Shown piece by piece: positions 56,843 to 64,000 of a stretch of DNA of 64,000 bases. Made by a program: the position numbers and the translations under genes. The stretch's first letter is position 1; the number at the start of each line of letters is the position of its first letter. The notes under the pieces are model-generated. The model was not told the DNA's origin, did not search any database, and was given only the letters and a program-made list of their open reading frames with translations. Source of the DNA: a virus; IMG/VR virus record IMGVR_UViG_3300018481_000020, positions 1-64,000 of that record; one strand, 5' to 3'.

Positions 56843-57183
56843 TGTACAGCGCGTTCGGGGTCGACCATGGAGACATCTCCAAGGGCCTCAAGCTGAGCTG
56901 GGCCAAGCGACCCAGGAAGCTGACCCGTGCCCAGATACGCACTCAGGGCCAGGGCACTGGCAAGGGCACCCGGACCGAAGCCGTCACCAGGAAGCTGAAG
57001 AACGCCACCGAGACTCCCGTCTCGATCGCCGGCACGGGTCGCGCTGCTGGTCGAGGTATCACTGGAACTGGCGCGTTCATGCAGAACCACCCTGGGGTCA
57101 CCGGCTCCGCTCTGGTGGGAGGGGGCGGAGCAGCCGCGTATCACCACCTGAAGCAGAAGGAACCGAAGCGGAGGTCATCCTGA
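56842..57183 (+). CDS. SAFG-tagged small basic protein, 113 aa
   Basis: The protein starts MYSAFGVDHGDISKG and is Lys/Arg-rich, ending in a Gly/Ala stretch (GVTGSALVGGGGAAAY) and a basic KEPKRRSS tail. It uses TGATG overlaps at both ends. It is clearly a relative of the neighbouring tagged genes in design, though the middle is different. Confidence 0.65.
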   Translation: MYSAFGVDHGDISKGLKLSWAKRPRKLTRAQIRTQGQGTGKGTRTEAVTRKLKNATETPVSIAGTGRAAGRGITGTGAFMQNHPGVTGSALVGGGGAAAYHHLKQKEPKRRSS

Positions 57184-57695
57184 TGGCCATGACGTACGTC
57201 TACGACGGACCCGGTGTCACCCGGAAGGACACCATCCGCTACCTGCTTCAGGACACCGACCCGGATGGGGCCGGGGAATGGCTGCTCTCGGACGAGGAGA
57301 TCAGCTGGCACATCACTGAGTGGGGTGACATCTGGCACTCCGACCAGATGATCGCCTCCTTCGCTGCGGAGACCATCGCCGCTCGGTACGCGCGTGAGGC
57401 GTCCTACAGTGCCGATGGAGTGTCCATCAGCCTTGGTCCGGTGGGAGACCAGTACCGGGCGCTGGCGGCGTCCCTGCGGGAACGGCACAAGATGCACAAC
57501 GTCGGCGGCTTCCCGGACATGGGTGGCCTCTCCCCGAACGAGCCGCTGGAGCCGAACACCAAGCCGTTCGCCTTCGGCAAGGGCATCCATGACTTCGTGG
57601 AGGCTGGTCAGCAGGAGTTCGGTGGCATCTACCCGCCCGACCAGGAGGTTGGGAACTGGAAGGTCCCGGACTACGAGAGGGTGGTCGAGCCATGA
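57183..57695 (+). CDS. head-tail adaptor protein, 170 aa
   Basis: The sequence TRKDTIRYLLQDTDPDGAGEW followed by LLSDEEISWHITEW is typical of head-completion adaptors (gp6/gp15 group), and the helical content matches. It would sit under the portal. ATG 57183 is preferred because it overlaps the previous stop (TGATG). Confidence 0.75.
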   Translation: MAMTYVYDGPGVTRKDTIRYLLQDTDPDGAGEWLLSDEEISWHITEWGDIWHSDQMIASFAAETIAARYAREASYSADGVSISLGPVGDQYRALAASLRERHKMHNVGGFPDMGGLSPNEPLEPNTKPFAFGKGIHDFVEAGQQEFGGIYPPDQEVGNWKVPDYERVVEP

Positions 57696-57922
57696 CCTAC
57701 AGCCGAGAGAAGTACAACGCGCTGCGTTCGGCCAGGGTGCCGCACAAGCTGGCCCTGTCACTGTCCCAGGACAGCATCCCCAACATCGGGTCGGATCCGG
57801 TCTACGTCGAGGGTGACCCGATCGAGCATCTCGCTGACAACGCGAACCCCACGGCGAACACGAACAAGATCAACGAGATCGTCGACCGGCTGAACGAGGT
57901 CATCCACGCGAGGAACGAGTAG
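57692..57922 (+). CDS. small connector-region protein, 76 aa
   Basis: A short helical, polar protein (NKINEIVDRLNEVIHARNE) coupled by ATGA to the adaptor gene. I recall small genes here in many phages, but its family is not clear. It may be a connector accessory. Confidence 0.6.
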   Translation: MTYSREKYNALRSARVPHKLALSLSQDSIPNIGSDPVYVEGDPIEHLADNANPTANTNKINEIVDRLNEVIHARNE

Positions 57923-57924
57923 CC

Positions 57925-58350
57925 GTGAGCACCCAGGTGCACAGTCCGATCACGGGGTACGCCCGGCGTTACGTGCGCAGCCGCGCGACGGCGGTGATGG
58001 AGTACACCTGTCAGATCTATCGGGGAGCCAAGCCCGATGCCTATGACGAGGACACCCTGATCTACACCGTGGGCGGTGTGAAGGAGCTGATCTACGACGG
58101 GATCTGCCGGATCTGGGAGCTCTCCAGCGCCAGCTCGATCGTGGTCGGGGACACCGATGTGTACCAACAGGCGACCAACCTGTCCATCCCTTGGGACGAA
58201 CCAGCGATCATCAGGCGATACGACGAGGTGGTGATCACCTCTGCTCCCCAGGACTCCCAGATGGTCGGAGAGCGCTTCGAGATCCAGACCGTGGCCAAGG
58301 CCGGTGAGCTCCGGGCCACTCGGCGCTTCGAGGTCACCGGGGTGATGTGA
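57925..58350 (+). CDS. head-tail stopper-like protein, 141 aa
   Basis: The beta-rich sequence (CQIYRGAKPDAYDEDTLIY, later DEVVITSAPQDSQMVGERFE) resembles DUF6093-type head-closure proteins in actinophages. It would seal the connector after packaging. GTG 57925 is the first start after the preceding stop. Confidence 0.7.
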   Translation: MSTQVHSPITGYARRYVRSRATAVMEYTCQIYRGAKPDAYDEDTLIYTVGGVKELIYDGICRIWELSSASSIVVGDTDVYQQATNLSIPWDEPAIIRRYDEVVITSAPQDSQMVGERFEIQTVAKAGELRATRRFEVTGVM

Positions 58351-58808
58351 TGCCGGTCCTCGGAACGGCCAACATCAGCAAGCTGGCGGACGCGCTGCGC
58401 GAGACTGCGAATCAGTCTGAACTGACCACTCAGCAGGTGCTGGTGCAGAGTGCCAACCACATCCTGGCCGAGATGGAAGCCCGAGTCCCAGTGCGGTCCG
58501 GCAACCTGCGCCAGTCCCTGGGTGTGCAGGTCCATTCCAACAAAGTGATCATCGGACCGAACGAGAAGCAGGCTCCCTATGCCGGCTACGTGGAGTTCGG
58601 GACCAGGCCGCACGAGATCCGTCCGAGGAAGCAAGGCGGGGTGCTGGTCTTCAACATCGGGGGTCGCAAGGTGTTCACCAGGAAGGTGAGCCACCCCGGC
58701 ACCAAGCCGCAGCCCTACGTGGCTCCGGCCTTCAAGGCGTGGGTGGACAGTCTGGGGACGATGGCTGCAGAAGCGAATGTGAAGGTGATCAAGAACAATG
58801 CCGCCTAG
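58350..58808 (+). CDS. HK97 gp10-like neck protein, 152 aa
   Basis: ARVPVRSGNLRQSLGV near residue 46, AGYVEFGTRPHEIRP near 75 and a helical C-terminus match the HK97-gp10 (tail completion) family. It joins head to tail. ATG 58350 (TGATG overlap) is preferred over GTG 58347. Confidence 0.8.
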   Translation: MPVLGTANISKLADALRETANQSELTTQQVLVQSANHILAEMEARVPVRSGNLRQSLGVQVHSNKVIIGPNEKQAPYAGYVEFGTRPHEIRPRKQGGVLVFNIGGRKVFTRKVSHPGTKPQPYVAPAFKAWVDSLGTMAAEANVKVIKNNAA

Positions 58809-59268
58809 TTCCATCTCCCGAGGACCGATCACCAACCGGCTGCTGGCCGAGTTGGAGACCGAGGGGTTCCCGGTGGGCGCCAAAGCATCACCAAATGTGG
58901 CCTACGGCTGGTCTGGAGAGCCGAACACACCTGGGGTCACCTTCACCCCTTGGGTCACACTGACGCCCGGGGCATCGACGCTACAGACCCCCTCAGGAGC
59001 ACTGGGGGACACCCAGACGGAGTGGCGACTGAGCTACAACGTCTTCTACGCCGGCCTGTCTCGCAAGCAGACCGAGGCGCTGGCTGACCGGATGCGAATG
59101 AACCTGACGAACATCAACCGGGAGTCCGTCGATACTCCGACCGGCAAGTGGCGGATCCAGAAGACCACCTGCACCGCCATCGGCAACACCACCCGGATCG
59201 GATCCGCCTATCCGGACTATTTCACTCAAGCAGACTCATTCGAGATCTGGATCACGAAGGGAAACTGA
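58798..59268 (+). CDS. tail terminator protein, 156 aa
   Basis: Gene order (after the gp10-like gene, before the major tail protein), length and mixed alpha/beta character (PITNRLLAELETEGF, WRLSYNVFYAGLSRKQTEAL) suit a tail terminator that caps tube polymerisation. It is called on position more than on sequence. Confidence 0.7.
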   Translation: MPPSSISRGPITNRLLAELETEGFPVGAKASPNVAYGWSGEPNTPGVTFTPWVTLTPGASTLQTPSGALGDTQTEWRLSYNVFYAGLSRKQTEALADRMRMNLTNINRESVDTPTGKWRIQKTTCTAIGNTTRIGSAYPDYFTQADSFEIWITKGN

Positions 59269-59269
59269 C

Positions 59270-59464
59270 ATGCCACGAAGCAGGGAAGTCAAGATCACCA
59301 AGGACGACCAGGAGGGTTACGTGCTGCCATCGTCGGTCAAGGCGTGGGAGCGCCACGGCTGGACGGCTGAAGATGATGGAAGTAACGAACCAAGCTCCAC
59401 CGGACCTGAACCGGCTGCCGGAAACCAGCAGGCACCGGCCGAGGGCAAGACCAAGGAAGGCTGA
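59270..59464 (+). CDS. small Pro/Glu-rich protein, 64 aa
   Basis: The N-terminal half (YVLPSSVKAWERHGWTAED) may fold. The C-terminal half is low complexity (SSTGPEPAAGNQQAPAEGK). It is a common small gene before the major tail protein in actinophages. The function is unknown. Confidence 0.6.
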   Translation: MPRSREVKITKDDQEGYVLPSSVKAWERHGWTAEDDGSNEPSSTGPEPAAGNQQAPAEGKTKEG

Positions 59465-59467
59465 CCA

Positions 59468-59947
59468 ATGGCCCGGATCATCCCGAACGAGAACACCTGG
59501 ATTGGTTTCACCACGGCTTCGATCACCAACCTGGCTGCGCCGACGGCGGCCCAGATTGCTGCCTGCATCGACCTGACCGGGTTCTGCATCAGCCTCAACG
59601 CTTCGGCACGAGGCAACACGGTGCCCACCCCGTCCTTCGACTCGCTGTTCGAGACCAGCACCGCTGGTACCTCGGCCGCGACCTTCGATGCCGACTTCTA
59701 CCGTGACGACGAGGATGACGAGGCCTGGGAGACGCTGCCACGCGGTACTCGCGGGACGTTCATCATCGCTCGGTACGGCGGCAGTGGTGCTGACAACCTT
59801 CCGATCGCCGGCGACGACGTGGAGGCCTGGGAGGTGATGGTCACCTCGCGGACGATGGCCAACATGACCTCGAACACGGTGCTCACCTTCACCGCCTCCT
59901 GTGCGGTGAACGTCGAACCCGCTGAAGACGCGGTGATTGCTGCCTGA
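59468..59947 (+). CDS. major tail (tube) protein, 159 aa
   Basis: The beta-rich protein (LTGFCISLNASARGNTVPTP, ATFDADFYRDDED, WEVMVTSRTMANMTSNTVL) is as expected for siphovirus tube proteins. It lies directly before the tail assembly chaperones, the normal order. AAGGAAGG precedes the ATG. Confidence 0.82.
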   Translation: MARIIPNENTWIGFTTASITNLAAPTAAQIAACIDLTGFCISLNASARGNTVPTPSFDSLFETSTAGTSAATFDADFYRDDEDDEAWETLPRGTRGTFIIARYGGSGADNLPIAGDDVEAWEVMVTSRTMANMTSNTVLTFTASCAVNVEPAEDAVIAA

Positions 59948-60004
59948 GGCGTCGCTGCGGGGATAGCATCTGATACATCCCATCCTCCCTCCAGGAAGTG
60001 ACAG

Positions 60005-60436
60005 ATGCCCTCCGCAGCGAAGACCGTAGAAGCACGGCAGAAGCAGTCTGAGACCACCAAGCGGGCCACGCTCGACGAACTGGTCAACAAGCCTCGCAGC
60101 ACTACCGAGTTCTCCCTGTTCCTCTCCGATGGGAACGGCGGGACCAACGAGGTCACCTTGAAGTATCAGGCGATCGGCATGCGTGCCTACGACAAGATGG
60201 TGGCCAAGCACCCGCCCAAGCCCGACCAGCGCGCCGAGGGTGCCTCCTTCGACATGGATAGCTTCGCGCCGGCGCTCATTTCAGCCTGCTCCATCGAGCC
60301 GGAGATCAGTGTTGAGGAGGCCAAGAAGATCTGGAACTCCGAGGACTGGTCGCGCGGGGATGTGATGGTCCTGTTCCGGGAGGCGGTCGAGCTGAACAAC
60401 CGAGGCCTGGACATCCCTTTCAACGGCAGAGACTGA
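60005..60436 (+). CDS. tail assembly chaperone, short form (G), 143 aa
   Basis: The helical protein (FDMDSFAPALISACSIEPEISV, VEEAKKIWNSEDWSRGDV) is a chaperone for tape measure and tube assembly. It ends at TGA 60434-60436, shortly after a slippery site. It is made without frameshifting and should be the more abundant product. Confidence 0.85.
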   Translation: MPSAAKTVEARQKQSETTKRATLDELVNKPRSTTEFSLFLSDGNGGTNEVTLKYQAIGMRAYDKMVAKHPPKPDQRAEGASFDMDSFAPALISACSIEPEISVEEAKKIWNSEDWSRGDVMVLFREAVELNNRGLDIPFNGRD

Positions 60437-60789
60437 GGAGGGACACCAACTTCTACCTGGAGATGTCCTACTGCCACGAGAAGGGCATCCCACACTCGGA
60501 GTTCTTGGAATGGGATGCCGAGGACCGGTCGAAGACCTTGGCCTTCTCACTGGAGTCCGCTGCTCGCTGCCAGATGTGCGGAACAGCCGACTGGGAGTGG
60601 GAGGACAACAAGTTCGCCTTCACCGCAGTCGAGGAGTTCTGCAGGGGTTGCTACCAGAAGTCTGTGTTCTCTGACCAGCAGGGCTCGTCACTTCCGGGTA
60701 CCAATGTCAAACTGATCCCGACAACCCCACAACTCACAGCCCAGATGGCGAGCAAGGCGCGCAAGCGGGCCAAGATGAGAATGGAATAG
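60005..60789 (+). CDS. tail assembly chaperone, long form (G-T) by -1 frameshift
   Basis: At CCCTTTC (60415-60421) ribosomes slip back one base and continue in the downstream frame, which reads QRQRLRRDTNFYLEMSYC and then GIPHSEFLEWDAEDRSKT, a typical T-part, to TAG 60787-60789. The T frame has no ribosome site of its own. A CxxC (CQMC) near its middle may bind zinc. Confidence 0.85.
60415..60421 (+). promoter_or_regulatory. -1 programmed frameshift heptamer
   Basis: CCCTTTC reads C CCT TTC in the G frame, the X XXY YYZ pattern. The tRNAs on CCT and TTC can re-pair with CCC and TTT. It lies 15 bases before the zero-frame stop. Confidence 0.88.
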
Positions 60790-60796
60790 GACGAGC

Positions 60797-63700
60797 ATGA
60801 CTTCCCAGCCGGTGGAAGCCAACGTCGTACTGACCACTGACAACGCTCAGTATGACCAGGCGATGATGGGTTCGGCCCAGTCCACCGACGCGCTTGGGAA
60901 GTCCATCGACTCACTCGGTCAGAAGATCAACCAGCTCTCGAAGTCTGCCGGCAAGAAGCTGCTGACCTTTACTGCTGCCGACGTGGCCCTGATCGGTGGA
61001 GCCACCGCAGCCTTGTCCAGCTACGAGAAGCAGATGTCCCGGCTGCAGTCCCAGTCGGCCATCTTGTCCCGGACCAGTGACCAGCAGAACCGCACCATGA
61101 AGGACTACACCGGTGCGGTGAAAGGGTTGCGCAGCGAGTTTGGTACGACCACTGCTGAGGCAGCCAAGCTGGTGGGGACCCTGTCCAAGGTCACTGGCCT
61201 ACGCCAGTCCCGGGACCTGGGTGAGCTCTCCAAGGTCTTCGTGGAGATGTCGCATGCCACCGGGGAGAGCAGCGAGGGCCTGGCCAACTCGCTGACCAAC
61301 CTGCAGAAGATCATGGGCACGGAGATCAACTCCAAGAACACCCGCCAGTACGCCGATACCTTCACCTACCTGTCCTCTCAGACCAACATGAGTGCGACTG
61401 GACTGGCTGACTTCACCGCCCAGCTGGCTCCGATGGGTCGCTCCATCGGTATGAACGAGAAGCAGGTAGCCGGGTTCGCTACCGCCTTCACCCGAGCCGG
61501 ATCAGAGGGCATGGGCGCTGCCACGGTCTTCACCAAGGTCACCGGTGACATCTCCAAGTCCCTGGCCAGTGGCTCCCCGGAGATCGCGCACTACGCGAAC
61601 CTGATCGGGGTCACCAACAAGCAGTTCAAGTCGATGGATGGCGGTGAGCAGCTGCTTCGGATCATGGAGTCCATCTCCGCGATGGGTCCCCAGGCTGCTA
61701 CCGAGCTGGAACGACTGGGCCTGGACGGCACCCGGTCGATGCGCGCAATCCAGGCTGTGATCAACGAGAAGGGCGGTATCCGAGAGGCCCTCGGCATGGC
61801 CGATGATCCCCGGGCCAGTGGTTCCTCACAGCGAGGCTCAGAGGCTTCCATGAAGTCGCTGAACGACGAGTACGACCATCTGCGGGAGAACCTGAAGCAG
61901 ACCGCAGAGGCGATGGGCAGCTACTTCATGCCGGCGATGAACGCCTTCGTCAGCGGGATGGTCGTGGCCACTCAGGCTGTCGAGAATCTCGCCGAAGGAC
62001 CGCTGGGCGAGTTCACCGGAATGGTGATGCGGGTCATCGCTCCCCTTGCCGGCGGAGCTGGAGCGATGCTGCTCTTCGCCGGGGCCCTGCTCAAGATCGC
62101 TGGTGCCTTCACGCTGCTGCGGAACTCTGGTTCACGCGGAATCATGGAGGGCCTTCGTGGTGGGTCACGGATCGTCCAAGGGGCTGATGGTCGTTTCGCG
62201 GCTGCGGGTGGGGGCACCCTGGGTGTTCGCGGTGCCCAGATCGCTGAGCAAGGCACCTGGTTCCAGCGGGGCCTGTACAACACTGGTCAGGCCATCGGAG
62301 CTCCTCTCGCCGGCATCGGTAGTGGCTCACGCGAGGGCTGGATACGGGCCCGGCAAGCGGTCGACCCGAACTGGTCTCCTTCGGAGAGACGACGTGGTCC
62401 GCTCTCCTACCTGGCCGGCGGGCTGGGCCGGGGGATCGAGACCTTCGCCACCCCGTTGTGGGACCAGATGCGCTACGACGATCCGACGAAGCGCTCGACC
62501 TGGTTGGGCCGGCAGGCACCGTGGGCCAGCCTGAAGGACACGCAGAACCTGAGTAAGGCGATGGGCCAGACCGGGTTGGCTCAGGCGCAGTATCAGCTTC
62601 AGAAGTCTCAGGTGGGCCGGATCGAAGCGGACCCGATGCTCACCAATGCTCAGCGCAAGCAGCAGCTGGACAACGTCCGCCAGATCCAGGAAGAGACGAA
62701 GCAGCGGATCGACGCCGGCAAGGCGGCCGAGATAGCTGCACGCGACGAGATCGCCGCCAAGCGGACCAACACCGCAGAGACGGACAAGAACTCCAAGGGC
62801 TTCGGTCGTCTTACCCGAGCTGTCGGCGGCTTCACAGCAGGTATGGGTGGCGGTCTCTACGGCGCAGGAAAAGCCGGCGTCCAGGGAATCATGGCCTCCG
62901 GGATGGCCGGCCAGGCAGGCGGGATGGCTGCCACGGTCGCGGGCGGCGCGACAGGCTCACAGGCGCTGATGCTGGGCGGCACCGGCGCGATGATCGGCTC
63001 GATGGTCGCCCCCGGTATAGGGACTGCGGTCGGGGCCGGGATCGGCACTATTGCCGGACTGGCCATGGACGCATCCGGGGCCAACGACAGCCTCACCGAC
63101 TCGCTGAAGAACCTGGACGACCAGGCTGCTGAGGTCGCGAAGAGTGGCTCCGGGCTCAGCGATTTTCGCGAGGCCACCGCGAAGCACCGGGAGGAACTGG
63201 ACAAGTTCGAGGCGAGTGTCGGATCCACCGCAGAAGGAAGGCGCGTTGACGAGTTCTGGAACGCCGCGCCGTCACTAGAGAAGTTCAAGCAGGCTCCCTC
63301 CACGGTGAAGAACTGGCTGGAGGGTGCGGTCGGCTCCTCTGATGTGGAAGAGGGAGAGAGGGAGGCACGCAAGCGAGAGGACAAGGCCCAGAGGTATGAG
63401 GTAACCGCGCGGGAGCTGGCCAAGACTGGCGGCGTCGACATCACAGGCACCCCGCAGCAGCAGCTCAAGCAGCTGGACGAGTTCATGTCCACCGAGGGCG
63501 CACAGATGCTGGATGACGCCAAGGTCGACTTCAAGGATCTAGCCGAAGCTAGCAAGACCACAGGCTTCGTGTTCAACAACCCACTCCTGCCTGGTGCCCA
63601 GAAGGACAAGGGCAAGTCTCAGTACGACCTCTTCATGGAGAAGATCGAGGACCGACCGCTGGGCGAGACCGTGGAGGACCGGGTCGCGACCACACAGGGT

Positions 63701-64000
63701 GGCCGAGCGCTGATGGGCTCCGATGAGGTCAAGAAGTCGGTGCGGCTGCAGGGTGATGTCGGAGCCTTCTACGACGCGACCAACCACCTCTTCACCACGC
63801 TGAAGGAATCCGGGTTGTCCAACCTGGAGATCCTGCGGCAGATGAAGCAGGCCACCCAGGACATCCGGGACGACAACAACCGTTACTCCGAGATCGCGGG
63901 ACAGGTCGCGCTGAAGGCACAGCAGTCGCTGACCGCACAGGCTCCCGGTATGGGTCGAGCAGGTGCCTTCCAGCAACAGATCGACATCGGCAAGTCGATG
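60797..64000 (+). CDS. tape measure protein (5' part; cut by window end)
   Basis: It sets tail length and is a tail-core protein. At least 1068 codons are present. The first 430 residues are helical and match a phage tape-measure N-terminus (GLANSLTNLQKIMGTEINSK, TGLADFTAQLAPMGRSIG). Hydrophobic segments occur near 415-440, and a Gly/Ala-rich membrane stretch lies near 685-760 (GTAVGAGIGTIAGLAMD). The rest is helical. It starts 7 bases after the chaperone stop. Confidence 0.9.
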   Translation, partial: MTSQPVEANVVLTTDNAQYDQAMMGSAQSTDALGKSIDSLGQKINQLSKSAGKKLLTFTAADVALIGGATAALSSYEKQMSRLQSQSAILSRTSDQQNRTMKDYTGAVKGLRSEFGTTTAEAAKLVGTLSKVTGLRQSRDLGELSKVFVEMSHATGESSEGLANSLTNLQKIMGTEINSKNTRQYADTFTYLSSQTNMSATGLADFTAQLAPMGRSIGMNEKQVAGFATAFTRAGSEGMGAATVFTKVTGDISKSLASGSPEIAHYANLIGVTNKQFKSMDGGEQLLRIMESISAMGPQAATELERLGLDGTRSMRAIQAVINEKGGIREALGMADDPRASGSSQRGSEASMKSLNDEYDHLRENLKQTAEAMGSYFMPAMNAFVSGMVVATQAVENLAEGPLGEFTGMVMRVIAPLAGGAGAMLLFAGALLKIAGAFTLLRNSGSRGIMEGLRGGSRIVQGADGRFAAAGGGTLGVRGAQIAEQGTWFQRGLYNTGQAIGAPLAGIGSGSREGWIRARQAVDPNWSPSERRRGPLSYLAGGLGRGIETFATPLWDQMRYDDPTKRSTWLGRQAPWASLKDTQNLSKAMGQTGLAQAQYQLQKSQVGRIEADPMLTNAQRKQQLDNVRQIQEETKQRIDAGKAAEIAARDEIAAKRTNTAETDKNSKGFGRLTRAVGGFTAGMGGGLYGAGKAGVQGIMASGMAGQAGGMAATVAGGATGSQALMLGGTGAMIGSMVAPGIGTAVGAGIGTIAGLAMDASGANDSLTDSLKNLDDQAAEVAKSGSGLSDFREATAKHREELDKFEASVGSTAEGRRVDEFWNAAPSLEKFKQAPSTVKNWLEGAVGSSDVEEGEREARKREDKAQRYEVTARELAKTGGVDITGTPQQQLKQLDEFMSTEGAQMLDDAKVDFKDLAEASKTTGFVFNNPLLPGAQKDKGKSQYDLFMEKIEDRPLGETVEDRVATTQGGRALMGSDEVKKSVRLQGDVGAFYDATNHLFTTLKESGLSNLEILRQMKQATQDIRDDNNRYSEIAGQVALKAQQSLTAQAPGMGRAGAFQQQIDIGKSM

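Overview
The window is GC-rich, tightly packed DNA of a tailed double-stranded DNA phage with siphovirus-type gene order. It lacks rRNA, tRNA and chromosomal housekeeping genes. A WhiB-like regulator, a DUF6131-type membrane peptide, frequent GTG starts and ATGA/TGATG stop-start overlaps point to an actinobacterial host. Neither genome end is visible: a leftward gene is cut at base 1 and the tape measure gene is cut at base 64000. No integrase or obvious immunity repressor was found, so the window alone does not suggest a temperate phage.

Layout. (1) 1-8538: a leftward accessory operon of small proteins, mostly of unknown function, with a vWA-domain protein, a ParB-like protein, a DUF4262 protein and several tiny membrane peptides. 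Its genes overlap by 1-14 bases and are punctuated by GC-rich intercistronic hairpins. (2) 8539-8996: a divergent control region with two leftward promoters, one possible rightward promoter, an AT-rich palindrome and a 230-base stretch packed with short stem-loops. (3) 8997-14359: rightward membrane peptides, then DnaB-type helicase, primase, small DNA-binding proteins and a candidate single-stranded DNA binding protein, ending at a strong hairpin. (4) 14475-23413: DnaE-type polymerase, HNH protein, Cas4/RecB-like nuclease, LAGLIDADG-like protein, HTH and RHH regulators, a pair of phosphoesterase-like enzymes, RuvC-like resolvase and WhiB. (5) 23268-41197: probable small terminase, collagen-like tail proteins including a 2424-residue fibre, an M15 lytic peptidase, large terminase, a permuted NlpC/P60-like protein, and more fibre-type proteins. 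(6) 41231-57183: the capsid block, with portal, MuF-like protein, XkdF-like protease, scaffold, decoration protein and major capsid protein, interleaved with small basic proteins. (7) 57183-64000: head-tail connectors, tail terminator, major tail protein, tail assembly chaperones with a canonical -1 slip site, and tape measure.

The most striking feature is a short tag, SAFGV(D/E)H(G), at the N-termini of six otherwise different proteins in the capsid block. Variants occur at the C-terminus of a seventh protein and inside the MuF protein. Tagged proteins carry an HExxH zinc-peptidase motif, a ParB/sulfiredoxin-like motif, or only Lys/Arg-flanked Gly/Ala-rich membrane-type segments. I infer a capsid-loading signal for a set of co-packaged, possibly ejected, membrane-active proteins. 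This is a hypothesis, not an established function.

All functional calls come from reading motifs and gene order. No database search was run. Small proteins described as unrecognised should be treated as such.
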